Part shown: positions 36,277-45,787 of the stretch, piece by piece
Layout of the letters: every line of letters starts with the position of its first letter
How positions within the stretch are numbered: position 1 is the first letter of the stretch
Source of the DNA: Mitsuaria sp. PDC51
GTDB lineage: Bacteria; Pseudomonadota; Gammaproteobacteria; Burkholderiales; Burkholderiaceae_C
Assembly: GCF_900113225.1 (NCBI RefSeq)
Contig: NZ_FOZE01000002.1
Location: 1,302,001 to 1,366,000, forward strand
Length of the DNA: 64,000 bases
Direction: 5' to 3'
Translations under genes and position numbers: made by a program
The notes under the pieces: generated by a model
Seen by the model: only the letters and a program-made list of their open reading frames with translations
What the model was told of the DNA's origin: nothing
Databases searched by the model: none

Positions 36277-36678
36277 ATGATCACCGACTTCAACGCGCGT
36301 GGCGCCGCCTGCCTGCCGGGCCACCTGGGCATCGAGATCGTCGAGGTCGAGAAGGGCCGCGTCCACGCGCGGCTGCCCGTGCGTCAGCAGGTCATGGCGC
36401 CCAACGGCTACCTGCATGCCGGCAGCGTCGTCACGCTGGCCGACACCTGCTGCGGGTACGGCTGCATCGCCTCGCTGCCGGACGGCGCCAGCAACTTCAC
36501 CACCGTCGAGCTCAAGTCCAACCACCTGGGCACCGCCCGCGACGGGGTCATCGAATGCACCGCCGTGGCCGTGCACATGGGCCGCACGACGCAGGTCTGG
36601 GACGCGACCGTCAGCCACGAGGGCAAGACGATCGCGCTGTTCCGCTGCACGCAGATGGTCCTGTATCCGAAGGCTTGA
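36277..36678 (+). CDS. PaaI-type hotdog-fold thioesterase
   Basis: A 133-residue single hotdog domain. The conserved region is APNGYLHAGSVVTLADTCCGYG, where the HAG and the acidic residue of LAD form the active site. The GASNFTTVELKSNHLGTA sheet follows. It hydrolyses acyl-CoA thioesters, and the substrate is unknown. It is divergent from tyrB and convergent with the M20 peptidase gene. A GACAAT hexamer lies at 36238-36243, 33 nt before the ATG. No ribosome binding site is clear. Confidence 0.88.
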   Translation: MITDFNARGAACLPGHLGIEIVEVEKGRVHARLPVRQQVMAPNGYLHAGSVVTLADTCCGYGCIASLPDGASNFTTVELKSNHLGTARDGVIECTAVAVHMGRTTQVWDATVSHEGKTIALFRCTQMVLYPKA

Positions 36679-36705
36679 GCCCTCCCGGAATCAGCGACGG
36701 GATCG

Positions 36706-38013
36706 TCAGAGCGCCTTGCCGCTGCCGATGGCCATCACCAGGCGCGTGACCAGCACGAGCTTGGGCGCGATGGCGTCGATGACGACGAACTCGCTGTCGC
36801 TGCTGTGCGCGCCGTAGCCGCGCACGCCCAGGCCCTCGATCACCGGCGCCTTGGTCGCCAGCGCCGCATAGGCCGCATCGGTGCCGCCGCCGGTGGGGCG
36901 GTCACGCACGACCAGCTCCAGCTTCTGCTCGTCGGCCAGCGCCTTGGCCTTGGCGGCCAGCGCGCGCGAGGCCTCCGTCGCCTGCAGCGGCGGCCGGCGG
37001 CGGTCGAAGCTCAGCGTGATCTCCGACTCCGGCAGCAGCTTGTTCTGGATGCGCTTGCGCAGCTCGGCCTCCATGCCGTCGAAATCGGCGACGCGGTCCG
37101 CCCGCGCGTCGCCGTTGGCCTCGGCCCGCTCCGGGATCGCGTTGCGGACCGAGCCCGCCTTGGCCATCGTCCAGTTCAGGTGCTTCCCGTTCTTCGGGTC
37201 GGACAGGTCGCGGGTCTGCATGATCTGGTGGGCCATCTCGTACAGCGCGTTGACGCCCTTCTCCGGCGCCGCGCCCGCATGCGACGAGCGCCCCTTGACC
37301 TTCAGGTCCACCGAGGCGATGCCGCTGGTGGCCAGGCGCACCGTGTCCGGCGTCGTCGGCCCGCCGCCGCCCTCGAAGGACAGCACCGCGTCGTGCTCGC
37401 CGCCCAGCCGGGTGATCAACGCGTTCGATCCGGGCGAGCCGATCTCCTCGTCGCCGTTGATCAGCACGGTGATCTCCGCGTAGTCCTTGAAGCCGACCGC
37501 CTTGAGCATCGCCAGCGTGTGGAGGATGGTCGCCACGCCCTGCTTGTCGTCGGCGATGCCCAGGCCGTAGGCATGGTTGCCGTCGATGCGGAAGGGCTGC
37601 TGCTTCAGGCCGCCACGCTGGTAGACGGTGTCCATGTGCGCGATCAGCATCACGCGCTTGCCGGTGGCGCTGCCGCCCTTGAACGACGCGCGCACGATCT
37701 GGCCCACCTTGGCCGGGCCGTCGCCGGCGTCGGAGGTCGGCGACGCGATGGTCGTGTCGGGATCGATCAGCTGCACCTGCCCGCCGAGCTCGCGCAGCCG
37801 CTGGGCGATGAGGCCGGCGATGCGGTCCAGGCCCTGGCGGTCGGAGCTGCCGGACTCGATCTCGACGAGTTGCTGCAGCGTCTTCATCAGATGGGGCTGC
37901 TCCCTGGCGGCCAAGGCCTGCAGCTCGGGCACGGTCTGCGCCTGGACGCCGAGGGCGGCCATCGCGGCCAGGGCGAGCGCCGCGCGGCGCCAGACGGGGA
38001 AGGAAGCCAGCAT
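36706..38013 (-). CDS. M20 family glutamate carboxypeptidase-like enzyme
   Basis: A 435-residue exported zinc peptidase resembling Pseudomonas carboxypeptidase G2. A signal peptide ends GVQAQ. Metal ligands are His and Asp in LIAHMDTVY, Asp in YGLGIADDKQGVA, the Glu pair in INGDEEIGSPGS, and a late His in GAHSSDSEF. The dimerisation domain lies between (VDLKVKGRSSHAGAAPE). Such enzymes remove C-terminal glutamate from peptides or folates. The ATG at 38013, with a moderate GGAGA ribosome binding site, is preferred to the longer frame upstream. The substrate here is unknown; wall glutamyl peptides are possible, but nothing in the sequence shows it. Confidence 0.88.
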   Translation of the reverse strand: MLASFPVWRRAALALAAMAALGVQAQTVPELQALAAREQPHLMKTLQQLVEIESGSSDRQGLDRIAGLIAQRLRELGGQVQLIDPDTTIASPTSDAGDGPAKVGQIVRASFKGGSATGKRVMLIAHMDTVYQRGGLKQQPFRIDGNHAYGLGIADDKQGVATILHTLAMLKAVGFKDYAEITVLINGDEEIGSPGSNALITRLGGEHDAVLSFEGGGGPTTPDTVRLATSGIASVDLKVKGRSSHAGAAPEKGVNALYEMAHQIMQTRDLSDPKNGKHLNWTMAKAGSVRNAIPERAEANGDARADRVADFDGMEAELRKRIQNKLLPESEITLSFDRRRPPLQATEASRALAAKAKALADEQKLELVVRDRPTGGGTDAAYAALATKAPVIEGLGVRGYGAHSSDSEFVVIDAIAPKLVLVTRLVMAIGSGKAL

Positions 38014-38242
38014 CGTCGAGGTCTCCGATCGGTGGGGTGCTTGTCGTCGCCGCTCCCTCGGGGGAGCGAAGGAAGGGCCGATCCTATCGGCAGACCGCTC
38101 CGCCGTCCGCGCTGAAAGTGTTTCGTGTGCGGAGCGACGCAAGCGCTCGCGGCATCCCTGGCGGCGTCACCGATGCGCTGAGGCCCTTCAGCCGTCGCGG
38201 CGGCCCTGGCGGCCGGGCGCGCGTTGAGGCAGGCTCGCGCTC

Positions 38243-38803
38243 ATGCCATCGACACCCTCGCCCGTGGGCCGCTCCCCTGTCACGGATTTCCCGCGCCCGG
38301 CACCGGCACGGCGCCGACGGCTCGGGAGCGTCGTGCTGGTCCTGGCCCTGGCCACCGGCCCGGCGCTCGGCGACGACGTCCGCCGCAATGTCTTCGACGA
38401 TCCCTTCGTCCAGTTGACGTCGGCGATCCCGCCTTCGGTGTGCCCGGTCCCGGCGGGCCCGCTGCTCACCGAGGCTGAAGCCCGGGCCCAGGCCCACGGT
38501 CGCATCGAGCGCGGCACGAGCTGCTTCCAGAGTGGCCGCTGCCGCCTGCCCAACGCCTATCTCTACGACAAGGAAATCATGCCGCGGGTGCAGAAAGCCA
38601 TCGCCGCGGACGGCCGTTTCGCCGCCACGACCAGCGTCTGGGCGCTCGGCCAGCGGCGTTGGATCTGGCTGCAGGGCTGCGTGCGGAGCGCCGGGGACGC
38701 CGCGGCGCTGGAAGCGCTGGTGAAGCAGCTGGACGATGTCGAGGCCGTCATCAACGAGCTCCAGGTCGTGCCGGGCGGACCGGCCGCGGCGGCCTCTCAC
38801 TGA
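38243..38803 (+). CDS. BON-domain exported protein
   Basis: A 186-residue protein with a basic N-terminal stretch and hydrophobic segment (GSVVLVLALATGPALGDD) acting as signal peptide. A BON domain lies in the last 90 residues (MPRVQKAIAADGRF...VWLQGCVRSAGDAAALEALVKQLDDVEAVINELQV, read in pieces). BON domains are found in OsmY and bind membranes or partners. Two cysteine pairs (SVCPVP; SCFQSGRC) lie before it. Function is unknown. It is divergent from the M20 gene and convergent with the DUF2332 gene. Confidence 0.75.
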   Translation: MPSTPSPVGRSPVTDFPRPAPARRRRLGSVVLVLALATGPALGDDVRRNVFDDPFVQLTSAIPPSVCPVPAGPLLTEAEARAQAHGRIERGTSCFQSGRCRLPNAYLYDKEIMPRVQKAIAADGRFAATTSVWALGQRRWIWLQGCVRSAGDAAALEALVKQLDDVEAVINELQVVPGGPAAAASH

Positions 38804-38852
38804 ACCGGCGGTGGAGGCGCCTGCGTCAGCCGCCGGCCTCGAACGCCGGATT

Positions 38853-40007
38853 TCAAGCCTCCAGCCATTCGATCCACCGGCCATGGGGGTGGGACCACGC
38901 CAGCGCCCCGGTCCGCGGCTCGCCGCCATCGGCCCACTGCAGCGTCCACAGGGTGCTGCTGCCCGGCGACTCGCCCGGCGGACAGTCGGGCGGCGACGGC
39001 AGCGGCGCCAGCTTGCCGATCTCGCCGCTGATCCAGGCCAGGCCGCGCTCGCGGACCAGGCGTTCGATGCGCTCGACGTGCGCGCGAAAGGCCTCGGCGT
39101 CGAAGTAGGCCAGCACCCAGACATTGACGAGCACCGGCGTGACGCCGGCCGGCAGGTCCGCCATCCAGCGCTCGAGCACTGACAGGCCGTCCGCCGAGCG
39201 GACCAGCGGCACCGGATGCCGCCGCGCATCGGCGAGCGCACGGTCCAGGCGCTCGCGCCGGGCGGCGTCGCCGGGCCACAGGCAGGCGCGCAACCAGCGA
39301 GCGGCGGTTTCGTCGGCGGGGTCGGCCGGGTTCAGGTCGACGCCCATCCGCCGCGCCGCCCGCCAGCACGGCGCGCCCAGCAGGCCGGTGGGGCGTTCGC
39401 CGCGCCAATGCGTCCGGATCACCGGCGCGTCGGGGCTCGCGCCCGGCGTGACCTCGACACCATCGTCATAGGCATAGCGGTCGACGCCCAGGTTCAGGCC
39501 GGCGCTGCAACCGAAGTCGAACAGCGCGAGTTCCACCGGCGCCGACGTCGTCCCGCCCAGCCGCGTCGCGAGCGCCTGCAGGGCCGGCCGCAGCACCGCG
39601 CAGCGACCGGTCTCGTTGGTCTGCGTCGTGCGGGTGCGGATCAGCGCGCGCAGCGCCGGGTCCTCGCGCTGGATGAAGTCCCGCAGCGTCGCCGGCAAGG
39701 CGTCGTCGGGCGCGCGCGTCCCGCCGACGCTGGCGTAATACGCCGCCAACGGATGCGGATCGCCCGCGAGGATCCGCTCATGCAGCGCCGCCAGCAGCAG
39801 CACGGGCAGGCGCTGCGTCGAGGGCGCCTCCAGGAGCAGGCCCATCAGCGCGGCATCGCCGCCGATAACCGTCGCGAGGGCGCGGTACAGCGGGTCATCC
39901 TGGCCGTCGATCTCGGCGAAACGGGCGAAGTGGTGGGCGATGCGCCCGAGTGCGTCTTCCATGGCGATGGACTCCAGGCCGTCGTGCGCGGCCAGAATGT
40001 CGGCCAT
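38853..40007 (-). CDS. DUF2332 family protein
   Basis: A 384-residue cytoplasmic protein of the DUF2332 family. The core word is ELALFDFGCSAGLNLGVDRYAYD, which has the glycine-rich look of a methyltransferase motif I. Further motifs are TQTNETGRCAVLRPAL and LSVLERWMADLPAGVTPVLVN, VLAYFD. The fold suggests a nucleotide- or SAM-binding enzyme, but no activity is known. The start may be 40007 or the in-frame ATG at 39962; the longer form is listed. The 3' end is 49 bp from the BON gene. Confidence 0.8.
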   Translation of the reverse strand: MADILAAHDGLESIAMEDALGRIAHHFARFAEIDGQDDPLYRALATVIGGDAALMGLLLEAPSTQRLPVLLLAALHERILAGDPHPLAAYYASVGGTRAPDDALPATLRDFIQREDPALRALIRTRTTQTNETGRCAVLRPALQALATRLGGTTSAPVELALFDFGCSAGLNLGVDRYAYDDGVEVTPGASPDAPVIRTHWRGERPTGLLGAPCWRAARRMGVDLNPADPADETAARWLRACLWPGDAARRERLDRALADARRHPVPLVRSADGLSVLERWMADLPAGVTPVLVNVWVLAYFDAEAFRAHVERIERLVRERGLAWISGEIGKLAPLPSPPDCPPGESPGSSTLWTLQWADGGEPRTGALAWSHPHGRWIEWLEA

Positions 40008-40070
40008 CCGACAAATCCGCGTTGCCGGATCGGTCCGGTCGCGGCCGGCCTCCCCGAACGCTGAGGCCGC

Positions 40071-40568
40071 TCAGCCGCCCAGCGCCGCCTCGATCTCGCC
40101 GCGGATCGCCGCCGGCGCGTCGTTCGGCGCGAAGCGCTTGAGCACCTGCCCATCGCGCCCGACCAGGAACTTGGTGAAGTTCCACTTGATGCCCTGCGTC
40201 CCCAGGATCCCGGGCTTCTCGCCCTTGAGCCACTGCCACAGCGGATGCGCCTCACCGCCGTTGACCTTGACCTTGGCCATCATCGGGAAGCTGACCCCAT
40301 AGTTCAGCTGGCAGAACGAGGCGATCTCCTCATTGCTGCCGGGGTCCTGGCCGCCGAACTCGTTGCTCGGGAATCCGACGATCACCAGCCCGCGGGCCTG
40401 GTAGTCGCGCCACAGGTCCTCCAGGCCCTTGAACTGCGGGGTGAAACCGCACTCGCTGGCGGTGTTGACGATCAGCAGCACGCGGCCGCGGTACTGCGAC
40501 AGCGCGACCGGCTCGCCAGCGATGCTGACGGCGTCGAAGTCGAAGGCAGTCTTGCCATTGGCGCTCAT
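40071..40568 (-). CDS. Glutathione peroxidase family protein
   Basis: A 165-residue thioredoxin-fold peroxidase. The peroxidatic Cys is in NTASECGFTPQFKGLE. The Gln/Asn/Trp partners are in FPSNEFGGQDPGSNEEI and GIKWNFTKFLVG. Cytoplasmic members such as BtuE reduce hydrogen peroxide and lipid peroxides with thioredoxin or glutathione. The ATG at 40568 has an excellent ribosome binding site (AGGAGGTCCCCC). It is downstream of the EamA exporter gene in the same direction with a 59-bp gap. Confidence 0.93.
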   Translation of the reverse strand: MSANGKTAFDFDAVSIAGEPVALSQYRGRVLLIVNTASECGFTPQFKGLEDLWRDYQARGLVIVGFPSNEFGGQDPGSNEEIASFCQLNYGVSFPMMAKVKVNGGEAHPLWQWLKGEKPGILGTQGIKWNFTKFLVGRDGQVLKRFAPNDAPAAIRGEIEAALGG

Positions 40569-40627
40569 GGGGGACCTCCTCGTTGGGGCCGGGTGGGCCG
40601 GGGTGCATCCTAGCGCGGCGCGGCGGA

Positions 40628-41488
40628 TCAGGCGCGGTGGCGCTCCAGGGCCGCCAGCATCGCCGCTCCCAGGATCGCCGCACCGCCCAGCGCCGTCTTG
40701 CCGTCCAGCGTGCCGCCGCCCAGCAGCAGCGCCGAGATCGCCGCCACCGGGACCTCGGTCAGCATCACGACCGCCGTGACGTTCGCCGGCAGCCGCGCCG
40801 CGCCGTACTGCAGCGACAGGTTGGAGACGAAGAACAGCAGCGCCATGCCCGCCAGCGGCAGCAGCCAGATCGCGCCCGGCAGCGAGGGCCAGGGCGCCAG
40901 GCCGTGGCCCGCCATGGCGATGGCCGACAGGCCCGCCACCAGCACGCCGCCGGTGAACATCGCCAGCGCCCGCGCCCCCGGGCTGCGGGCGGCCTCGCGG
41001 CGCAGCATCACGTTGTTGAACGCGAAGGTCATGCCGCCCACCAGCCCCAGCACGTCCGGCAGGCTGGACGGCACCGGCCAGCCGCCGTCCGCGGGCGCCA
41101 GCACGGCCAGCGCGCCCCCCAGCGCCAGGGCGATCCGCAGGCCCGCCATCGCCGTCAAGGGCTCGTGCAGGACCACCCGCGCCAGCAGCACCGCCCACAG
41201 CGGCATCAGGTAGAAGAGCAGCACGACCCGCACCACGTCGCCGGTCGACACGCCCCAGTTGAAAGCGGTGTTGGTCATCCCGGCCGCCAGCGTCACCACC
41301 CACAGGCCGGGGGAGCGCAGCCATTCGGACACCGCCCCGCGCTGGCTCAGCAGCACCACCGCCCAGGACAGCGCGTACATGATCACCGTGGTCCAGAGCG
41401 GGTGCATGCCCGCCCCCTCGAATTGACGGAAAGGCCACCAGGACAGCCCCCAGATGGTGGCGTTGAGCATCAGGGCGAGGATCGGCAT
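40628..41488 (-). CDS. EamA/DMT-family exporter
   Basis: A 286-residue drug/metabolite transporter with ten membrane helices in two EamA repeats. The first begins MPILALMLNATIWGLSWWPFR, and the second is seen in LGLVGGMTFAFNNVMLRREA and ANVTAVVMLTEVPVAAISAL. The substrate is unknown. The ATG at 41488 gives the normal N-terminus; a longer frame to 41668 has no membrane character and is rejected. The family is about 290 residues, so the length fits. Confidence 0.88.
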   Translation of the reverse strand: MPILALMLNATIWGLSWWPFRQFEGAGMHPLWTTVIMYALSWAVVLLSQRGAVSEWLRSPGLWVVTLAAGMTNTAFNWGVSTGDVVRVVLLFYLMPLWAVLLARVVLHEPLTAMAGLRIALALGGALAVLAPADGGWPVPSSLPDVLGLVGGMTFAFNNVMLRREAARSPGARALAMFTGGVLVAGLSAIAMAGHGLAPWPSLPGAIWLLPLAGMALLFFVSNLSLQYGAARLPANVTAVVMLTEVPVAAISALLLGGGTLDGKTALGGAAILGAAMLAALERHRA

Positions 41489-41720
41489 GCGGGAACGGCG
41501 GCGGGAGCCAGGGGACAGAGGGAAGGGACAGGGGTGGGGCTTGCGCAACAGTCCCCGGGTCGGGACTTGGAACCGGCTCGCGGCGCGGCCAACAATGCCC
41601 AGGGTTTGTAGCATGGCGCAAGGACTGACCCTGCCCTCCAATCGGGGCGCCGTGCGCCTGTCATGCACGCGGCCTACCCTGTCGCGTGTGACCCGTCCAC
41701 CAAACTAGGGAGAGCTTCTC

Positions 41721-42662
41721 TTGGATCACCTGGCCTGTTTCGCCCCCGAGGATCTGCAGTCCAACCCCGGGCCCGACCTGCAGGGCTACCACTGGCGCCT
41801 GCTGGCCCAAGGGGACTCCTGGTTCTCCACCGCCCAGGCCAAGCTCAGCGCGCATGCGAACCTGCTCCAGGAACTGGTGCTGACCAAACCCGCCGTCGCG
41901 ATCAACTGCGCCGGCCAGCGCGAAAGCCTGTCCAAGGTGGTCGAGCTCGAATCCGCGCCGGACTTCGTGCGCCTGCTGACGGCGCCGGAATCGCCGGTGT
42001 GGGACGGCATCCTGCTGTCCGTCGGCGGCAACGACCTGATCAAGGCGGCGCAGACCCCGACCCAGATCGACGGCGCCGAGGTGCCGCTGCACCTGCGCCT
42101 GCTGCGCCGCCAGACCGAATGGGGGCCGCCGTCGGCGGGGGTCGGCCGCTACTTCTCGGAGCCGGGCTGGGCGACCTACGCGGACTACCTGAAGGCCAAC
42201 CTGCGTCATCTGCTGACGCTGCGCGACCAGGGGCCGTCCGCCGGCAAGCCGGTGTTCATGCACTGCTACGCAGTGCCGATGCCGCGGCCGGCCGGCGCGG
42301 AGGATGCGGGCCACGGGCCGTGGCTGTATCCGGCGCTGAAGGCCTACGCGATCCCGGCGGCCGACTGGGCCGCGGTCAGCCGGCTGATGGTGATGCACCT
42401 GGCGCAACTGCTGAAGTCGCTGATGGCGGACAAGGAGCAGTTCCCGGGACTGTTCGTGTTCGATTCGACCGCCGTGCCGCTGGCCGCGGCCGCGCCCGGT
42501 GCCAGCGGCATCAGCGGCGACTGGCACAACGAGATCCACCTCAACCACAGCGGCTGCCTGAAGATCGGCCGCGCGTGGTCGGAGCACATCGAGCAGGTGC
42601 TGACCACCGGCGGCCTGGTCGTCGAGACGCCGCCCAGCGGCCGAGGCCGCGCGCGGCGCTGA
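41721..42662 (+). CDS. SGNH-type hydrolase
   Basis: A 313-residue enzyme of the SGNH/GDSL fold. Block I is LLAQGDSWFS, block III is LSVGGNDLIKA, and the catalytic Asp-His block V is GDWHNEIHLNHSG. These are the Ser, Gly, Asn and His of the family, used by esterases, lipases and sugar deacetylases. No signal peptide is visible, so it is probably cytoplasmic, which is uncommon for wall deacetylases. A TTG start at 41721 is supported by GGGAGAGCTTCTC before it. The C-terminal arginine-rich end is convergent with lplT. Confidence 0.8.
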   Translation: MDHLACFAPEDLQSNPGPDLQGYHWRLLAQGDSWFSTAQAKLSAHANLLQELVLTKPAVAINCAGQRESLSKVVELESAPDFVRLLTAPESPVWDGILLSVGGNDLIKAAQTPTQIDGAEVPLHLRLLRRQTEWGPPSAGVGRYFSEPGWATYADYLKANLRHLLTLRDQGPSAGKPVFMHCYAVPMPRPAGAEDAGHGPWLYPALKAYAIPAADWAAVSRLMVMHLAQLLKSLMADKEQFPGLFVFDSTAVPLAAAAPGASGISGDWHNEIHLNHSGCLKIGRAWSEHIEQVLTTGGLVVETPPSGRGRARR

Positions 42663-42695
42663 GCCGCCCGGCCACCGCCGCTGGCCCTCACCCCT

Positions 42696-42721
42696 GCTCT
42701 CTCCCGCAAGCGGGAGAGAGC
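42696..42721. repeat. Inverted hairpin related to the 34.8-kb REP-like element
   Basis: GCTCTCTCCCGC (42696-42707) and GCGGGAGAGAGC (42710-42721) are perfect 12-bp arms with an AA turn. It lies between the convergent SGNH and lplT genes, 4 bp from the lplT stop. It shares the CTCTCCCGC core with the hairpins at 34758 and 34845 and may stop transcripts from both sides. Confidence 0.7.
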
Positions 42722-42725
42722 GGCC

Positions 42726-44003
42726 TCAGTGCTTGTCGCTGCGCGCGATCGCGAGCAGGCGCTCGAGCTCTTCGGTGTGCTCGCGCTTGTTGTGCGCATG
42801 CCAGCGCCCGACGACCCACATGATCCCCGCCACCAGCAGGCCGAAGATCGTGATCGAGCCGAAGGCCGAAGTGCCGAAGCGGGTCAGCATCGTGTACAGC
42901 GCGCCCAGCCCCAGGATGCAGGCCTGCTCGTTGAAGTTCTGCACCGCGATCGAACGCCCGGCGCCCATCAGGTTGTGGCCGCGATGCTGCAGCAGCGCGT
43001 TCATCGGCACCACCAGATAACCGCCGATGCCGCCCAGCAGGATCAGGAACGGGATGGCCAGGTAGAGGTTGTCGATGAAGTTCAGCACCAGCATCAGCAG
43101 CCCCATGCCGATGCCCAGCGGGATGACGCTGGTGGCCTTGTCCAGCCGCACCGCCACCGAGGCGACCACCGCGCCCACCGCCGTGCCGATCGCCACCACG
43201 CCCGCCAGCGCCGAGGCCTGCGTCGTGCCGTAGCCCAGCGCCGCGGCGGCCCAGGCGAAGACGATGTAGCGCATGTTGCCCGACACGCCCCAGAACAGCG
43301 TCGTCATGCCCAGCGAGATCTGGCCCAGCTTGTCCTGCCACAGCCGCGAGTTGCAGGCGGCGAACTCCCGCACCAGGTCGGTCGCGCTGTGGGCGATGGG
43401 CTGGAGGGGGGCCTCCGTGCGGGGGATGCGCAGGTTGAAGAGCGCCGCGATGAAATACAGCACCACCATGAAGGCGATGGCGGCCTCCGGCGGGGTGTCG
43501 ATGCCGGTGTCGATGAAGGGCACGTCGATCGCCAGCAGCACCGCCGAGGCCTTGGCGCCGATCAGCTGCCCGCCGAAGACGGCACCCAGGATGATGGAGG
43601 CGATGGTCAGGCCCTCGATCCAGCCATTGGCCTTGACCAGCTGGGACGGCGGCAGCAGTTCGGTCAGGATGCCGTACTTGGCCGGCGAATAGGCGGCGGC
43701 GCCCAGGCCCACGATCGCGTAGGCGATCAACGGATGGACGCCCACCAGCATGCTCAGGCAGCCCAACACCTTGATGGTGTTGGAGATGAACATGACCTTG
43801 CCCTTGGGGACCGCGTCGGCGAAAGCACCGACGAAGGGCGCGAGCACCACGTAGAACAGCGCGAACATCGGCACCAGCGCGGCGCGTTGCCATTCGGCGG
43901 CTCCACTGGTGCGGAGCAGTTCCACGGCGGCGACGAACAGCGCGTTATCAGCCAGCGAGCTGAAGAACTGCGCTGACATGATGGTGTAGAAGCCTTTTTT
44001 CAT
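42726..44003 (-). CDS. lplT: Lysophospholipid transporter LplT
   Basis: A 425-residue MFS carrier that flips lysophospholipids to the inner leaflet of the cytoplasmic membrane. The N-terminus FYTIMSAQFFSSLADNALFVAAVELL and the loop AYSPAKYGILTELLPPSQLVKANGWIEG are characteristic of LplT. About twelve helices are seen. The short charged tail (EELERLLAIARSDKH) is cytoplasmic. It is divergent from alr across 219 bp, the arrangement common in Burkholderiales. Start ATG 44003 has only a weak ribosome binding site. The pldA gene 40 kb away would supply its substrate class, but no operon link exists here. Confidence 0.93.
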   Translation of the reverse strand: MKKGFYTIMSAQFFSSLADNALFVAAVELLRTSGAAEWQRAALVPMFALFYVVLAPFVGAFADAVPKGKVMFISNTIKVLGCLSMLVGVHPLIAYAIVGLGAAAYSPAKYGILTELLPPSQLVKANGWIEGLTIASIILGAVFGGQLIGAKASAVLLAIDVPFIDTGIDTPPEAAIAFMVVLYFIAALFNLRIPRTEAPLQPIAHSATDLVREFAACNSRLWQDKLGQISLGMTTLFWGVSGNMRYIVFAWAAAALGYGTTQASALAGVVAIGTAVGAVVASVAVRLDKATSVIPLGIGMGLLMLVLNFIDNLYLAIPFLILLGGIGGYLVVPMNALLQHRGHNLMGAGRSIAVQNFNEQACILGLGALYTMLTRFGTSAFGSITIFGLLVAGIMWVVGRWHAHNKREHTEELERLLAIARSDKH

Positions 44004-44222
44004 CGACCCGGCATACCTGGAACTGCGGTGATCACGCTGGGTCCACGGGGTGGGGAAAGGCAGCGCTGCGGCGGGTTTATAGCACGCGCTCGTTTTCGTA
44101 ACAGACCTTCCCGGGACAGCGGCTCTGTGCTATTTCGCACCGCTTTTCCGACCCTCGCGACCTCTCCCCCCTCGCACCGCCGCGGGGCGTGAAACCGTTC
44201 CTGCGCGGCACAATGCCGACCC

Positions 44223-45326
44223 ATGCCGCGTCCGATCGAAGCCATCGTCCACCAGCCCGCGCTGGCCCACAACATCGCCTGTGCCCGCGCCCGCGCGCCG
44301 GACGCGCAGGTCTTCGCCGTCGTCAAGGCCAACGCCTACGGCCATGGCATCGAGCGCGTGTTCGACGCGCTGCGCTCCGCCGACGGCTTCGCGCTGCTCG
44401 ACCTGGACGAGGCCCAGCGCCTGCGCGACCTGGGCTGGCGCGGCCCGATCCTGCTGCTGGAAGGCTGCTTCGAGGCGCGTGACCTGGAGCTGTGCTCGCG
44501 GCTCAAGCTCTGGCACACCGTCCATCACGAGCAGCAGGTGGACTGGCTGGCGATGCACAAGACGCACGAGCCGCACCGGGTGTTCCTCAAGCTCAACAGC
44601 GGCATGAACCGGCTGGGTTTCACGCCCAGCGCCTTCCGCGGCGCCTGGACGCGGCTGAACGCCCTGCCGCAGGTGGACGAGATCTCGCTGATGACGCATT
44701 TCTCGGACGCCGACGGCCCGCGCGGCATCGCGCACCAGACGGCGGTCTTCAAGGAGGCAACGGCCGACCTGCCCGGCGAGCGCTCGCTGAGCAACAGCGC
44801 CGCGATCCTGCGCCACAGCCAGGATCCGGCGGTGCGCGCCGACTGGGTGCGCTCCGGGATCATGACCTACGGCAGCGCGCCGGACTTCCCCGAGCACGAC
44901 ATCGCCCACTGGGGCCTGAAACCCACGATGACGCTGCGGGCCAAGGTGCTGGCGGTCCAGCATCTGCGCGAGGGCGACAGCGTCGGCTACGGCAGCAGCT
45001 TCGTGGCGCAGCGCGCGATGCGCATCGGCACGGTGGCCTGCGGTTATGCCGACGGCTACCCGCGCCACGCGCCGCACGGCACGCCGGTGCTGGTCGGCGG
45101 CCAGCGCAGCACGACGATCGGGCGCGTGTCGATGGACATGCTGGCGGTCGACCTGACGGACCTGCCGGCCGAAGGCATCGGCAGCGAGGTCACGCTGTGG
45201 GGCCAGGGCCCGCAGGGCGCGGTGCTGCCGATCGACGAGGTGGCCCGCGCCGCCGGCACCATCGGCTATGAGCTGATGTGCGCCTTGGCCCAGCGCGTGC
45301 CGGTGCACGTCGAGACCCTGGGCTGA
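44223..45326 (+). CDS. alr: Alanine racemase
   Basis: A 367-residue PLP enzyme converting L- and D-alanine. The PLP lysine is in [17 protein letters not shown]. The catalytic Tyr lies in [17 protein letters not shown] with the following [29 protein letters not shown] is the dimer-contact motif. A CACAAT hexamer (44209-44214) sits 8 nt before the ATG, so the transcript may be nearly leaderless. It supplies D-Ala for wall synthesis and, opposite DadA, can return D-Ala to L-Ala. A 31-bp gap separates it from arfB. Confidence 0.95.
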   Translation: MPRPIEAIVHQPALAHNIACARARAPDAQVFAVVKANAYGHGIERVFDALRSADGFALLDLDEAQRLRDLGWRGPILLLEGCFEARDLELCSRLKLWHTVHHEQQVDWLAMHKTHEPHRVFLKLNSGMNRLGFTPSAFRGAWTRLNALPQVDEISLMTHFSDADGPRGIAHQTAVFKEATADLPGERSLSNSAAILRHSQDPAVRADWVRSGIMTYGSAPDFPEHDIAHWGLKPTMTLRAKVLAVQHLREGDSVGYGSSFVAQRAMRIGTVACGYADGYPRHAPHGTPVLVGGQRSTTIGRVSMDMLAVDLTDLPAEGIGSEVTLWGQGPQGAVLPIDEVARAAGTIGYELMCALAQRVPVHVETLG

Positions 45327-45357
45327 GGCCCGGCGAGCGCCTGGTCGCGTCGGCGTC

Positions 45358-45765
45358 ATGCATCTGGACTGGACGCCGGCCGACTGGGAGCTGGAGATCT
45401 CCGCGATCCGCGCCAGCGGACCCGGCGGGCAGAACGTCAACAAGGTCAGCAGCGCCGTCCACCTGCGCTTCGACATCCGGCGCTCGACGCTGCCGGCGGT
45501 GATCAAGGAACGGCTGCTGGCGCTCAGCGACCAGCGCATCACCGCCGAGGGCATCGTCGTCATCAAGGCCCAGGAGTCGCGCAGCCAGGAGCAGAACCGC
45601 GCCGACGCGATCGCGCGGCTGGTCGCCCTGGCGCAGAGCGTGGCGCACACGCCCAAGACCCGCCGGCCGACGCGGCCGACGCACGGCTCGCAGAAGCGCC
45701 GCCTGGAGGCCAAGTCCCAGCGCGGCGACATCAAGGCCGGACGCGGCAAGGTGCGCGTCGACTGA
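45358..45765 (+). CDS. arfB: Alternative ribosome-rescue factor ArfB
   Basis: A 135-residue peptidyl-tRNA hydrolase of the YaeJ/ICT1 family, which frees ribosomes stalled without a stop codon. The catalytic GGQ is in [20 protein letters not shown]. The C-terminal tail is strongly basic ([21 protein letters not shown]), as needed to enter the empty mRNA channel. It begins 31 bp after alr and probably shares its transcript. Length is normal. Confidence 0.93.
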   Translation: MHLDWTPADWELEISAIRASGPGGQNVNKVSSAVHLRFDIRRSTLPAVIKERLLALSDQRITAEGIVVIKAQESRSQEQNRADAIARLVALAQSVAHTPKTRRPTRPTHGSQKRRLEAKSQRGDIKAGRGKVRVD

Positions 45766-45787
45766 AGCCATTCACGAGGGAGAACAT

